DNA of 64,000 bases, taken from positions 372,001 through 436,000 of the forward strand of contig NZ_JAUMKC010000002.1 of the NCBI RefSeq assembly GCF_030519355.1, read 5' to 3'. The notes beneath the pieces were generated by a model. It saw only the letters and a list, made by a program, of their open reading frames with translations, was not told where the DNA came from and ran no database searches. Both the position numbers and the translations under genes were made by a program. This stretch comes from Mucilaginibacter sp. L3T2-6 (GTDB lineage: Bacteria; Bacteroidota; Bacteroidia; Sphingobacteriales; Sphingobacteriaceae). Below, one piece after another: positions 34,566 to 44,453 of the stretch. Positions within the stretch are counted from its first letter, which is position 1. Each line of letters starts with the position of its first letter.

Positions 34566-35315
34566 ATGATTACTTTTTCCAATATCCATAAAACCTACAA
34601 CCCCGGCAAACCCAACCAGGTAAATGCCGTTAATGGCATTACCCTGGATATTAAAGACCAGGAATTTTTGGTGATCGTTGGCTCCAACGGCTCGGGCAAG
34701 ACCACTTTACTGGATATGGTGGCGGGGAGCGTTTTGCCAACCTCGGGCAGCATCACCATTGATGGCGGCGATGTAACCCGTTTACGCGATTACCAGCGCA
34801 GCAAATGGATAGCACGCGTTTTTCAAAATCCATTGAGCGGCACTGCGTCTGAACTCAGCATTCTGGATAACTTCAGGCTGGCCGCCATACGTACCCGTTC
34901 TAAAGGCTTGGGCATCGGCATAAACGATACCTTTAAAAACCAGGTTAAAGAAAAAATAAGCACCCTTGGTTTGGGTCTTGAAAATAAAATTTACCAGCAG
35001 ATGGGTACTCTTTCCGGGGGCCAGCGGCAGGCCTTAACGCTGTTGATGAGCGTAATGGACAGCTGTAAAGTGCTCCTTCTTGATGAGCCAACCGCCGCCC
35101 TGGACCCGCGTTCGGCAGATGTGGTAATGCGAACGGCGGATGAACTGATCAGGGATTACCGGTTGACATCGATTTTAATAACCCATAACCTGAAGGATGC
35201 TTTTACCTACGGCAACCGGATCATCCTGATGGGAGAGGGACAGGTGAAAAAAGACATCAGCGCAGACGATAAAAAAAATCTTAAACAAGCGGATTTGTTT
35301 GATTGGTTTTCATGA
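34566..35315 (+). CDS. ABC importer ATP-binding protein
   Basis: A 249-residue cytoplasmic ATPase. Walker A GSNGSGKTT (about 40-48), the signature L-S-G-G-Q-R-Q, Walker B L-L-L-D-E-P-T-A-A-L-D and the switch His in I-T-H-N-L-K-D-A are all intact. It completes the transporter with the lipoprotein and permease genes, from which it is separated by 196 bp carrying a palindromic element. Confidence 0.92.
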   Translation: MITFSNIHKTYNPGKPNQVNAVNGITLDIKDQEFLVIVGSNGSGKTTLLDMVAGSVLPTSGSITIDGGDVTRLRDYQRSKWIARVFQNPLSGTASELSILDNFRLAAIRTRSKGLGIGINDTFKNQVKEKISTLGLGLENKIYQQMGTLSGGQRQALTLLMSVMDSCKVLLLDEPTAALDPRSADVVMRTADELIRDYRLTSILITHNLKDAFTYGNRIILMGEGQVKKDISADDKKNLKQADLFDWFS

Positions 35316-35439
35316 GAAAAGATGCAGACGCTATGCTTAGCGTTTCCCGCAGGACAATTAACCCTGTTGATTGTAAACTATGCCTGAATATCTCTTTCGC
35401 TGATTGCGCAGCTGATAAATCGTATACCGGCACGGTAGG

Positions 35440-35461
35440 AGACACGAAGCATCACGTGTCT
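35440..35461. repeat. GAGACAC-family hairpin (copy 1)
   Basis: AGACACG and CGTGTCT form a perfect 7-bp stem with an 8-nt loop, preceded by GGTAG. It closely resembles the hairpin at 55296-55317, so this is a dispersed family. It lies between the ABC ATPase gene and the M1 peptidase gene. Confidence 0.6.
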
Positions 35462-35483
35462 GCATAGATTCCTAACTTTTCGC

Positions 35484-35491
35484 TATCTTTC
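35484..35491 (+). promoter_or_regulatory. -7-like element of the M1 peptidase gene
   Basis: TATCTTTC matches TAnnTTTG at 7 of 8 positions. It predicts a start near 35498 and a leader of about 15 nt. Confidence 0.35.
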
Positions 35492-35512
35492 CAAAAAATA
35501 ACTATACTGCTA

Positions 35513-38119
35513 ATGAAATACGCCAAACTTTCCCTGTTGCTGCTGTTATGCGCTGGTATGTTTAATGCCCGCGCTCAAAAGACCGATGATACAAAACCGG
35601 TTTACGACCAGCACAAAATATTCAACCCGCTGTTTTATCCGGAAAAGGGCAACGAGTTTCGTACCGCTGCCGGTGCACCGGGCGCTAAATACTGGCAAAA
35701 TCATGCAGACTATAAGATAAACGTTACACTTGATACTGCAAAGCATAGTGTAACGGGCAGTACCCTTATTACATACACCAATAACAGTCCCGACCCGCTC
35801 GGTTTTCTTTGGCTGCAGGTCGACCAGAATATTTACAAGGAAAATTCGCGCGGCCAGGCAACAAGCCCGGTTGAAGGAGGACGTTTTAATAACAAATCAT
35901 TCACCAACGGGGATGAGATAAAAGGCGTATATGTAATAAAAAACGGCAAAGCGGAGAAAGCCACCTATATTGTAACTGATACCCGGATGCAGATCAGACT
36001 GAAGGATACGCTCAGATCAGGCGGCGCAAAAATCCAATTAAGAATTGATTATAAATTCGATATACCCCAGTATGGAACCGACCGCATGGGGCGTGTGCTG
36101 ACAAAAAACGGCTGGATATACGAAATTGCCCAGTGGTATCCGCGTATGGAGGTTTACGACGATGTTACTGGCTGGAATGTGATCCCATATATGGGGGCAT
36201 CTGAGTTTTACCTGGAATATGGCAACTTTGACTACACTGTTACTGCGCCGGCCAACCTGGTAGTGGTGGGTTCCGGCGAATTATTAAACCCGGCAGAAGT
36301 TTATTCGCCAAAAATTCTGAAACGTGTAAATGCCGCTAAGTTAAGCGACAAAACGGTGATGATTAAGGATTCAGTGGATTTGTTCAGCAAAGACAGTTAT
36401 CCTGCCAAAGCCAGCCTTACCTGGCACTTTTTCTGTAAAAATGCCCGAGATGTATCATGGGCAGCTTCAAAAGCATTTATATGGGACGCCGCACGTATCG
36501 ACCTGCCCAGTGGCAAAAAAGCCGTTGCACAATCTGTTTACCCTATAGAGTCTAAAGGCATGGGTGCATGGAGCCGCTCGACAGAATACGTGAAAGCATG
36601 TATTGAACTATACTCCAAAGAATGGTTTGAGTACACGTATCCGGTTGCCACAAATGTTGGCGGCATAGTAGGAGGGATGGAATACCCGGGAATTGTGTTC
36701 TGCAGTTCGCAAAGCGCCGGGGGAAGTTTATGGGAGGTAACTAATCACGAATTCGGTCACAATTGGTTCCCGATGATCGTAGGTTCAAATGAGCGTAAAT
36801 ACGCGTGGATGGATGAAGGCTTTAATACATTTATTAACAAGGTTGATACCAGGGTGTTTAACAACGGAGAATATTGGGAGCCAACTGATGAACAACAAGC
36901 GGCGGTATCCATGTTCGCCCCTGGCGCCGATCCGATCATGAGCACACCGGATGTAATTAATGCTGATTACCTCGGCTATGCCGCGTATGAAAAACCGGCT
37001 TTGGGCCTTAAAATTTTACGCGAGCAGATATTGGGGCAAGAGAGGTTTGATTATGCGTTTAAAACCTATATTAAACGCTGGGCATTTAAGCACCCTACGC
37101 CGTGGGACTTTTTCCATACCATGGATAACGTTGCCGGCGAGGATTTAAGCTGGTTTTGGAACGAATGGTTTATCACTACCCTTACGCTTGACCAGGCTGT
37201 GCGATCGATTGATTATGTAGAGAATGATCCTTCAAAAGGCTCGCTGATAACCATTGAAAACCTGGCAGGTATGGCCTTGCCCGTAATTGCATCCGTAAAA
37301 GAAGAAAATGGCAGCACCGGGACCGTGAAGCTGCCCGCCGAGATATGGCAGCGCGGCGGCACGTGGACATTCCAATATAAATCGACTTCGAAAATTACCT
37401 ATGTAACGCTGGACCCAGACCACGTGTTACCGGATATAAGGCCCGAAAACAACTCAATGAGTGGCTTATCGATGGAAGAAGGGGCTAACGTAAGTTCGGT
37501 AATAAAAAAATACTTTGATGCTATTGGCGGAGAGCAGCGCGTAAAGGATATAAACGACCTCATGATAACTTCGGAGGGCAACGTTCAGGGCATCGCTTTG
37601 GTTAAGGAAAGTAAATTTAAAAGCCCCGGCAAAGAGGCTGTGCAAGTTATTGTGCCTAAGTATAATAACCTGGTTTTTAATCATATAGTAATTAATGGCG
37701 ACAGCGTTAATGTACAGCAAAATGGGCGCACTGTAAATTTAACTAAAAGAGATAAAGGCGCGGTGTCCGCAAAGTATAAGTTTTTCCCTGAGCTGGATTT
37801 TGGAAAACACGGATATGTGGCAGTTCTTGATACCAGCTACCAGGTGGTAAATGGTGAACTGGCATACCTGGTGACGGTTACAAATCCGGATGGCACACCG
37901 GTTAAATATTATTACGACCAGAAAACAGGCTTAAAAGTTAAGCAGGTTGTTGACATGCCAAACACCAGTGCGGTTGATTTCGGAGACTACCAGAATATTC
38001 CTGCAGGTATAAAGGTTCCGTTCAGCGAAAAAACAACAATAGCTGGTCAGCCCATTGAATTTAAGGTGAAGACGGCGGTAGCAAATACCGGCGTTACCGA
38101 TGATGCATTTAAAATGTAA
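35513..38119 (+). CDS. M1 family aminopeptidase, secreted
   Basis: An 868-residue exported zinc aminopeptidase. The signal peptide ends near residue 21 (N-A-R-A). The gluzincin motif HEFGH is at residues 412-416, and the third zinc ligand Glu435 in M-D-E-G-F is 19 residues after the second His, the normal M1 spacing. The substrate motif G-G-M-E-Y-P-G (a G-x-M-E-N variant with Tyr) precedes it. A C-terminal extension of roughly 200 residues, beginning D-A-I-G-G-E-Q-R-V, is typical of Bacteroidota members. Confidence 0.92.
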   Translation: MKYAKLSLLLLLCAGMFNARAQKTDDTKPVYDQHKIFNPLFYPEKGNEFRTAAGAPGAKYWQNHADYKINVTLDTAKHSVTGSTLITYTNNSPDPLGFLWLQVDQNIYKENSRGQATSPVEGGRFNNKSFTNGDEIKGVYVIKNGKAEKATYIVTDTRMQIRLKDTLRSGGAKIQLRIDYKFDIPQYGTDRMGRVLTKNGWIYEIAQWYPRMEVYDDVTGWNVIPYMGASEFYLEYGNFDYTVTAPANLVVVGSGELLNPAEVYSPKILKRVNAAKLSDKTVMIKDSVDLFSKDSYPAKASLTWHFFCKNARDVSWAASKAFIWDAARIDLPSGKKAVAQSVYPIESKGMGAWSRSTEYVKACIELYSKEWFEYTYPVATNVGGIVGGMEYPGIVFCSSQSAGGSLWEVTNHEFGHNWFPMIVGSNERKYAWMDEGFNTFINKVDTRVFNNGEYWEPTDEQQAAVSMFAPGADPIMSTPDVINADYLGYAAYEKPALGLKILREQILGQERFDYAFKTYIKRWAFKHPTPWDFFHTMDNVAGEDLSWFWNEWFITTLTLDQAVRSIDYVENDPSKGSLITIENLAGMALPVIASVKEENGSTGTVKLPAEIWQRGGTWTFQYKSTSKITYVTLDPDHVLPDIRPENNSMSGLSMEEGANVSSVIKKYFDAIGGEQRVKDINDLMITSEGNVQGIALVKESKFKSPGKEAVQVIVPKYNNLVFNHIVINGDSVNVQQNGRTVNLTKRDKGAVSAKYKFFPELDFGKHGYVAVLDTSYQVVNGELAYLVTVTNPDGTPVKYYYDQKTGLKVKQVVDMPNTSAVDFGDYQNIPAGIKVPFSEKTTIAGQPIEFKVKTAVANTGVTDDAFKM

Positions 38120-38129
38120 GGTTTTTAGC

Positions 38130-38207
38130 CCATAGTCCATAGCCCATAATCAGTAGTCGTAGCCACCGAAATGACTGTCGTCTATGGTCCATGGACTATG
38201 GTCTTAT
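38130..38207. repeat. Heptamer array with inverted partner (copy D)
   Basis: Left 7-mers CCATAGT, CCATAGC, CCATAAT, CAGTAGT (38130-38157) face GTCTATG, GTCCATG, GACTATG, GTCTTAT (38180-38207). The period is exactly 7 and the arms are reverse complementary. It lies between the M1 peptidase and metallophosphoesterase genes. Confidence 0.85.
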
Positions 38208-38252
38208 CCATAAATTACTTATATTTAAAAAATTATTACCTAACCTGATTTT

Positions 38253-39539
38253 ATGAAACCCATCACAATTTTTATTTGCGCATGCATATTATCAATCTGC
38301 AGCAGTTGTCACGGACATAAGCATGAAGAGGAAACAGTTTCTGCGGTAGCGACCGGCGGGCATTGCCTTTTTATTTCCGATATGCATTTCAACCCGTTTT
38401 ATACTAATGATGGGAAACATAATATTGATGTTAATCTGAGAGATGTACTCGCTGCAACTGATATAGCCAAATGGGATTCTATTTTAACAGCATACAACGG
38501 AACCAAACTTGATACCGTGCGCGGCTATGATTCAGACTATAACCTTATCAAATCGGCCATGAACAATATAAGCACAACATACCCCAAGCCCGATTTTATT
38601 GTCATAACCGGCGATTTCCTCTTTCACAGTTATTATAATAATACCGATAGCATACCTTTCAAAAGCCCTCAGCAGGAGCGTTTGCTTCGGTTTAAAACAA
38701 TGGCCTATTTAGCAGGATTGTTCCGGCAGAAATTCGCGGGCATACCGGTTATACCCGCATTTGGCAATAACGATACGGACAATGGCGATTACGTATTTCC
38801 GACAGACGCTTTTTTATCTGCTTATCTTAAAGATTGGAATTTAGTTTCCTCTCCGGCAGGGAAGCTTAAGGTGGATACATCAACCATTCATACGGGCGGC
38901 TATTACAGGGCACAGCTGGGTAACCAATTGTTTTTGTCGCTTAACACAACTTTACTTAGCAATAATAAATCAGCAACGCATAAAGGCGACACAGCCATGC
39001 TTACCTGGCTTGATAAACAGCTTGCGGCAGCATCCGGTCAGAATATATGGATAGTTTCGCACGTTCCGCCCGGTGACGATTTTTGGCTTCCCCAATATAC
39101 GCCGCGGCTTACGTCAATTATCAAAAAGCGCAGCAAAAACATTAAGATGTACCTGGCCGCGCATACACATTTTAATGATTTGCGGGCGATCTACAAAGAT
39201 TCAACAACCCAATACGCTTTTGTGCGTATGGTATCATCCATTACCGCTGACCATGACAACACGCCCGGCTATATATATGCGGACTTCGACCAGAATGGCC
39301 TGGTTACCAATGAGACGCAGCATTATTTGGATTATAAAAGTCAAACCTGGAAAACAGGGTTCGGTATCGGTAGGCTGAACATGGGAGATGTTAATGCATC
39401 AAACGTTTACAAATTTTTGCAGAAAACACAAGACCCTTTTAAATCGACTCCATACATACAGTTTCATAGTCTGGATAGTATTAATCGTGACAGCTATTTA
39501 AAACAAAGTTTTGCCCCGAATTTGTTGCAGGTACAGTAG
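38253..39539 (+). CDS. Metallophosphoesterase lipoprotein, acid-sphingomyelinase-like
   Basis: A 428-residue lipoprotein (lipobox I-C-S-S-C near residue 19) of the calcineurin-like superfamily. The binuclear metal motifs are D-M-H-F near residue 44, G-D-F-L-F-H (GDxxxH, here in I-T-G-D-F-L-F-H), G-N-N-D-T-D, S-H-V-P-P-G and A-H-T-H. The pattern resembles acid sphingomyelinase-like phosphodiesterases. Substrate in bacteria is unproven. It stands alone between two repeat-rich gaps. Confidence 0.85.
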   Translation: MKPITIFICACILSICSSCHGHKHEEETVSAVATGGHCLFISDMHFNPFYTNDGKHNIDVNLRDVLAATDIAKWDSILTAYNGTKLDTVRGYDSDYNLIKSAMNNISTTYPKPDFIVITGDFLFHSYYNNTDSIPFKSPQQERLLRFKTMAYLAGLFRQKFAGIPVIPAFGNNDTDNGDYVFPTDAFLSAYLKDWNLVSSPAGKLKVDTSTIHTGGYYRAQLGNQLFLSLNTTLLSNNKSATHKGDTAMLTWLDKQLAAASGQNIWIVSHVPPGDDFWLPQYTPRLTSIIKKRSKNIKMYLAAHTHFNDLRAIYKDSTTQYAFVRMVSSITADHDNTPGYIYADFDQNGLVTNETQHYLDYKSQTWKTGFGIGRLNMGDVNASNVYKFLQKTQDPFKSTPYIQFHSLDSINRDSYLKQSFAPNLLQVQ

Positions 39540-39829
39540 GATTTGTAGCGGGGCATGTTTACAGGCGCCGCAGGACAATGTCATTAAGTTAATAAAAGCA
39601 TTGTGTTAGAGTTATCGCTTTGAAGACGGCAGGTGACGCGATAATGCACTTTTCGGGCGCTTTTAACCACAGGCAGAGCATGTACAGAAGTTGAGGGGAT
39701 TAGCAATGTTTCTTTTTTTGCTATTCGTTAAAACTCCATTGATTGGGCATTTTCCTCTTTATCGCATGACCTGATAATTTAGTTTGATATTTGCAGGACT
39801 TGTTTTATCTTCATAGGATAATTAATAAT

Positions 39830-40231
39830 ATGAGAAGTATTTTACTTGTTTCGCTGGTTTGCATGTTTTTTTCGCTAACCGCCACGGCACAAAAAGACGC
39901 TGTATCACAGGAAAAGGTGTATACCTCGGTACAGCATGTGCCCTCTTTCCCTGGAGGGATAGAGGCTTTTTACAATTTTTTAGCCAAAAATATCGTCTAC
40001 CCAAAAACCGCCCGTGATAAGAATACGCAGGGTAAGGTAATTGTTACCTATATTGTTGAAAAAGACGGCAGGCTAACTGATGTAAAGGTGGCCCGAGGTA
40101 TAGGCGACGGGTGCGACGAAGAGGCTGTAAGGGTGATAAAGCTTTCTTCGCCGTGGAAACCGGGGACGCAAAATGGCCATACGGTTCGGGTGGCATATGC
40201 CGTACCTATAAATTTTGCGTTATCCAGATAA
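39830..40231 (+). CDS. TonB C-terminal-domain protein (tandem copy 1)
   Basis: A 133-residue secreted protein: signal peptide (M-R-S-I-L-L-V-S-L-V, cleavage after T-A-T-A) followed by a short linker and one TonB C-terminal domain (F-P-G-G-I-E-A-F-Y-N-F to A-V-P-I-N-F). The signature is G-K-V-I-V-T-Y-I-V-E-K-D-G-R-L-T-D-V. There is no N-terminal membrane anchor or Pro-rich spacer, so it is not a canonical energy transducer. The stop is 3 bp before the next TonB gene, so they are one operon. Confidence 0.88.
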   Translation: MRSILLVSLVCMFFSLTATAQKDAVSQEKVYTSVQHVPSFPGGIEAFYNFLAKNIVYPKTARDKNTQGKVIVTYIVEKDGRLTDVKVARGIGDGCDEEAVRVIKLSSPWKPGTQNGHTVRVAYAVPINFALSR

Positions 40232-40234
40232 GAA

Positions 40235-41164
40235 ATGAAGAAGATATTCTTATTGATATTAGGCTTTTTGAGCTTTACGGCCGTATATGCTCAACAAAAC
40301 GGTTTAACCTATTATATGAAAAACTCCGGACAGCGTGTAATGTCTAAAGATAGCGCTGATTACAGGATAGAAGTTTCGCCACCAGATGCTGCTGATAATA
40401 AACTATATGTTGTACGCGAATATGGAAAGGATGGTAAGCTGCGCTTATTGACGGGTTCCAATACCAACGATGCTAAACTGGTTTACCAGGGGCACTACAC
40501 AGGTTATTTTCCGGATGGGAAAACAAGATCGTTAGGCACATATTATGCCGGTTTGTTTGTTGGCCGACAAATGGTGTATTATCCAAACGGCAAATTGTAT
40601 TGTGTAATTATTTATCATAAAAATGGTGATGTTGCCAGCTACAACGAGTGCCGCGATTCAACGGGCACTGTGCTAACCACTAACGGAAACGGGACCTGGA
40701 AGCAGTTTAATGATGACTTTACGGATGTAATTGCCGAAGGTGGGATGGCGAACGGTTTACAGCAAGGTGAGTGGCATTTTAAGAAAACTGCAGCCCAAAC
40801 CATTACTGTAACTTTTAGAGCAGGTATTGAAGTTCCAACGAATCCCCTCGACTCGTCCAAAAATTTTCGCCAGGTTGATGTTGTTCCTATTTACCCTGGC
40901 GGTATAGAGGGTTTTTATAAATTTATAGTTAAGAACTTGAAATACCCCAAAGCGGCAAAAGAGAATGGCACCAGCGGAAAGGTAATTGTAACATTTGTTG
41001 TTGAGCGGGATGGTCAGCTTGCAGAAGTAAAAGTTGCCCGTGGAATTGGCGATGGCTGTGATGAAGAGGCTGTACGTGTTATTAAACTAACGTCGCCCTG
41101 GAAGCCGGGACTGCAAGGGGGCAAACCCGTAAGAGTTGCCTACAGCGTGCCGATTAACTTTTAG
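40235..41164 (+). CDS. TonB-domain protein with MORN-like repeats (tandem copy 2)
   Basis: A 309-residue exported protein. After the signal peptide (about 1-20) come MORN-like/YwqK-type repeats (Y-F-P-D-G-K-T-R-S-L-G-T-Y, Y-Y-P-N-G-K-L) and then a C-terminal TonB domain at about 210-309, including A-R-G-I-G-D-G-C-D-E-E-A-V-R-V-I-K, which is nearly identical to copy 1. The high similarity of that stretch indicates a recent duplication or gene conversion. Partner proteins are unknown. Confidence 0.87.
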   Translation: MKKIFLLILGFLSFTAVYAQQNGLTYYMKNSGQRVMSKDSADYRIEVSPPDAADNKLYVVREYGKDGKLRLLTGSNTNDAKLVYQGHYTGYFPDGKTRSLGTYYAGLFVGRQMVYYPNGKLYCVIIYHKNGDVASYNECRDSTGTVLTTNGNGTWKQFNDDFTDVIAEGGMANGLQQGEWHFKKTAAQTITVTFRAGIEVPTNPLDSSKNFRQVDVVPIYPGGIEGFYKFIVKNLKYPKAAKENGTSGKVIVTFVVERDGQLAEVKVARGIGDGCDEEAVRVIKLTSPWKPGLQGGKPVRVAYSVPINF

Positions 41165-41182
41165 GCACCGAGACGAAACAAA

Positions 41183-42148
41183 ATGAGATTAAAGTTTATA
41201 TTCCTGACAGTTATTAGCTGGTTTACCGGCTTAATGGGTTATGCCCAAGCCGGCCGTATGATTTATTATCTTAAAGACTCCGGCGCTTTAGTATCTACCA
41301 AAGACAGCGCAGACTACTGGATGGAAGTAACCCTACCGGATACCAGCATCAGTAAATTTTTATATGTAGTACGGGAATATGGCAAAAACGGAAGGGTGAG
41401 GCTTCAAACTACCTAAAAAACAAATGATCTGAACTTACTTTATCACGGAAAATACATTGCTTATTATCCTGATGGGCATAAAATGCGTACCGGTGAGTAT
41501 GTGAACGGAAAATTTGCGGGGCTTGAAACGGATTATTATCACAATGGAAATGTCTATAATATTAAAAATTATAAAAGAGATGGGAGCGTGCGTTTTTTGG
41601 AGTGCAGGGATTCGACAGGAAGGATGCTTGCAGAGGGCGGAAACGGAATTTGGCTGGAATATAACGAAGATTTCAAGGACACCACTGCCAAAGGCGAAAT
41701 TTTAAATGGCTTAATGAATGGCACCTGGAAGGGAAAAACTAATGATTCGGGTGAATTTACAAATGTTTATGAAAATGGTGTGTTAAAACAACATGATACA
41801 TTTCGAAAATTTGAAATTAGCCCGGCGGTTTATGCCAGTGCCAAACCCGGAGCAATACCCACCTTTCCAGGCGGAATAGAGGCACTTTATAAATTTCTCG
41901 CGAAAACGATAAGATATCCGAAAGAAGCCCGTGATGCCGGTATCCAGGGGAAAGTTGTAATATCTTTTATGGTAGAAACGGATGGTTCTCTGTCAGATGT
42001 AAAGATTGAAAAATCGGTACATGCATTAATTGACGGCGAAGCACTAAAGGTTATTAAGTTGTCACCTAAATGGATACCGGCAATGAAAGATGGCAAACTT
42101 GTAAGAATGCCATATTCTGTGCCGATAAATTTTGCAATGTCGGAATAG
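41183..42148 (+). pseudogene. TonB-domain/MORN-like paralogue with one in-frame nonsense codon (tandem copy 3)
   Basis: This copy reads in a single frame from ATG 41183 to stop 42148, except for TAA at 41414-41416. Upstream it encodes the signal peptide and R-M-I-Y-Y-L-K-D-S-G; downstream it continues without a frameshift through Y-Y-P-D-G-H repeats to a TonB domain ending P-I-N-F-A. Aligned to copy 2, the TAA falls where copy 2 has Ser in T-G-S-N-T-N-D. A single change from TCA to TAA explains it. Without readthrough only 77 residues are made. A sequencing error is possible. Confidence 0.85.
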
Positions 42149-42317
42149 AGATGACAGTAACAGTTTTTTCCGTGGATAAGCCCGGATTGCACGAGCTGCA
42201 ACATTCCTACTCGTTGATGAAACCGGCTACACTTAATGTAAGCCGATGCGCGTTGTTTGGACTAAGACTTGTACACTTACCACCACACTCGTCGGCATGT
42301 TCGGTACCTTTAAAATA

Positions 42318-42350
42318 AAAGAGGCTTCCACAAACCGTGAAAGCCTCTTT
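42318..42350 (-). terminator. Terminator of mdh
   Basis: AAAGAGGCTTCCAC and GTGAAAGCCTCTTT form a 14-bp stem with one mismatch and a 5-nt loop. On the minus strand a T-rich run (TTTTATTTTAA) follows, so it ends mdh; the other side is also partly T-rich. Confidence 0.8.
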
Positions 42351-42371
42351 CAGGATAAAAACTAAACAATA

Positions 42372-43310
42372 TTATATCACGCCGGTATCGCTCAATACCT
42401 TGTTCATTGCCCGAACTGCATCGGCGCTCTTGTTGAATTCAGCCTGTTCAGCATCGCTCAAATTAAATTGCATGATTTTCTCGAAGCCGTTTTTGCCCAG
42501 GATGACAGGAACAACCAGCGATATATCGCTCTGTCCGTACTCGCCATCGAGTGCAACGCCGCACGAGATCAATTTCTTCTGATCGCGAACTATGCTCTCC
42601 ACCATGAATGCGGTACCTGCCCCAGGCGCATACCAGGCCGAAGTTCCGATTAGACCGGTTAAGGTAGCGCCGCCAACCATTGTGGCTTTAACAACTTTGT
42701 CCTGCTGCTCCTGGCTTAATAATTGGCTAACCGGAACACTGTTCCAGGTTGCGTGCTTTATTAAAGGTATCATGGTGGTATCACCGTGACCGCCAATAAC
42801 GACTGCATTTAAGTCAGCAGGAGAGCAGCCTAATTCCTGGCTCAGGTAATATTTAAAACGTGCTGAATCCAGCGCGCCGCCCATACCCAGGATGCGATTT
42901 TTCGGTAAACCCGAGGTTTTCAGGGTAAGGTAGTTCATGGTATCCATCGGGTTCGACACCACGATTATGATGGTATTCGGAGAATATTTTAAGATATTTT
43001 CTGTAACGCTTTTTACAATGCCTGCGTTGGTGCCAATCAGCTCCTCGCGGGTCATACCTGGCTTGCGGGGAAGACCTGATGTAATTACTACAACTTCAGA
43101 ATCGGCGGTCGCAACGTAGTCATTAGTAACGCCCTTTATTTTGGTATCAAACTCCAGCAGGGCCGATGTTTGCATCATGTCGATCGCCTTGCCTTCGGCA
43201 AAGCCTTCACGGATGTCTAACAAAATAAGTTCTTCGGCCAATTCTTTCCTGGCGATATTATCCGCACAGGTAGCACCTACAGCCCCGGCGCCAACAACAG
43301 TAATCTTCAT
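42372..43310 (-). CDS. mdh: Malate dehydrogenase (LDH-like type)
   Basis: Mdh interconverts malate and oxaloacetate with NAD in the citrate cycle. The 312-residue protein has the Rossmann glycines G-A-G-A-V-G at 7-12, the active-site arginine pair in G-L-P-R-K-P-G-M-T-R, and the catalytic His in V-I-G-G-H-G-D-T. Arg at the substrate-specificity position supports malate over lactate. A weak -7 candidate (TATCTTCG, 43347-43354 minus) lies about 37 bp upstream. Confidence 0.95.
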   Translation of the reverse strand: MKITVVGAGAVGATCADNIARKELAEELILLDIREGFAEGKAIDMMQTSALLEFDTKIKGVTNDYVATADSEVVVITSGLPRKPGMTREELIGTNAGIVKSVTENILKYSPNTIIIVVSNPMDTMNYLTLKTSGLPKNRILGMGGALDSARFKYYLSQELGCSPADLNAVVIGGHGDTTMIPLIKHATWNSVPVSQLLSQEQQDKVVKATMVGGATLTGLIGTSAWYAPGAGTAFMVESIVRDQKKLISCGVALDGEYGQSDISLVVPVILGKNGFEKIMQFNLSDAEQAEFNKSADAVRAMNKVLSDTGVI

Positions 43311-43649
43311 AATATATTGATTTTGCAGATGGAAAATTAAACTGGCCGAAGATAGAGATTTATATTTTTCTATCTGTAAAAAATATGCAATATGTGCGTT
43401 TCTAGGGTTTGGTGCAAGCCTGCGACATTGTGTGTTGAGAAGCTGTCATCGTAAAGCTGTCGGCGGTGGGTAACACCCATCCAAAAAAAAGCACGGGACG
43501 CGTGTTCCGGATACCAATGCTCTTTTACCTGTGCCGGAATGCAACCGCCTTTGAATTGTCGTTTTCTCTGCCATCTTGCCTCTTCCATCTGCAGCTTATT
43601 AAACAATTTCTTAAAAATGAATGTATTATCTATACCAATTAACTCACTT
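43311..43649. other. 339-bp gene-free gap between divergent mdh and the lipoprotein gene
   Basis: The mdh side carries the weak -7 candidate and a small inverted repeat (AGATAGA at 43350-43356, TCTATCT at about 43369-43375). The remainder has no clear promoter, terminator or RNA gene. A 100-codon minus-strand frame at 43370-43672 runs over the lipoprotein start and has no recognised homology, so I do not call it. Confidence 0.5.
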
Positions 43650-44180
43650 ATGGCCAATTTTAAAATAATCACAGCTATGGCAATCCTTGCAGCAGGATTA
43701 TGTGCATGTAATCACCCGAAACCCAAACCTATCTCTAACGATATTACCAAAACCACTGTAGCGGTTAATGGTAAGAAAGACAGCGTAATTAACAACCCTC
43801 AAAAAAACTACGGCAGCGCCACGGTTTCCGAACCATGTGTTAAATGCTTGCTGGAGGTTATTCAGGCAACGCCCGGGTTTAAAACCGTAACTGGTTCTGT
43901 ACCGGCAAACGGATTGTTATATAAAGTAAACTGGATCACGTCTTCAAAGCCAATTGATATGGGTAATGATGGTGAGATTGTGAACGGAATGATAATAGAT
44001 GTGAACCAGAAGGCCGGAAAAGACCCCAAAAAGCTTGCGACTTATCTTTATAACAATGCAAAAGGTGAAATTTATAGCACGACCGACCAAAAAAGCTTCA
44101 AAAATGAACAAGCCGTAAGTGATACGTCGCTAAAAAAGATTAGGAATAGTTGTTTTTGGGGTGTCGCTTCCGCCAAATAG
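43650..44180 (+). CDS. Lipoprotein of unknown function
   Basis: A 176-residue protein. The ATG at 43650 starts a lipoprotein signal peptide with lipobox G-L-C-A-C near residue 19. The mature part has a low-complexity linker, then a compact domain with P-C-V-K-C-L-L-E-V-I-Q (two Cys three residues apart) and a later N-S-C-F-W-G. The three cysteines could bind metal or form a disulfide, but no family is recognised. Alternative ATGs lie upstream, but they break the signal-peptide start. Confidence 0.7.
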   Translation: MANFKIITAMAILAAGLCACNHPKPKPISNDITKTTVAVNGKKDSVINNPQKNYGSATVSEPCVKCLLEVIQATPGFKTVTGSVPANGLLYKVNWITSSKPIDMGNDGEIVNGMIIDVNQKAGKDPKKLATYLYNNAKGEIYSTTDQKSFKNEQAVSDTSLKKIRNSCFWGVASAK

Positions 44181-44376
44181 TCAAATAGGACTGCCTGAAT
44201 TTTTAAAAGATTCATATGAATGAATGGCTGTTATGTTTTTGGCGTATTTTTTAATGTGATGTTGATAACTTCAAAAAAATAAGGCTTATTTTATTCGAAT
44301 TAATACGATATTGATAATACTGGGAAAAAAATTAGAATTTTTTCAACATTTCGCAATTAATTTTATAAAATTAGTT

Positions 44377-44384
44377 TAGATTTG
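44377..44384 (+). promoter_or_regulatory. -7 promoter element of the GSII gene
   Basis: TAGATTTG matches TAnnTTTG exactly within an A/T-rich 273-bp leader region. The predicted start near 44391 gives a leader of about 63 nt. Confidence 0.5.
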
Positions 44385-44453
44385 CATAAATAATTAGAAT
44401 AATACCTAAGAAATTTAAGAACTGAACCCAATATTGTAAAATCAACTTAAAAA

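Noticed and set aside
43370..43672. A 100-codon minus-strand frame overlapping the lipoprotein gene start
   Set aside because: No recognised homology, odd composition, and it covers the start of a convincing lipoprotein on the other strand.
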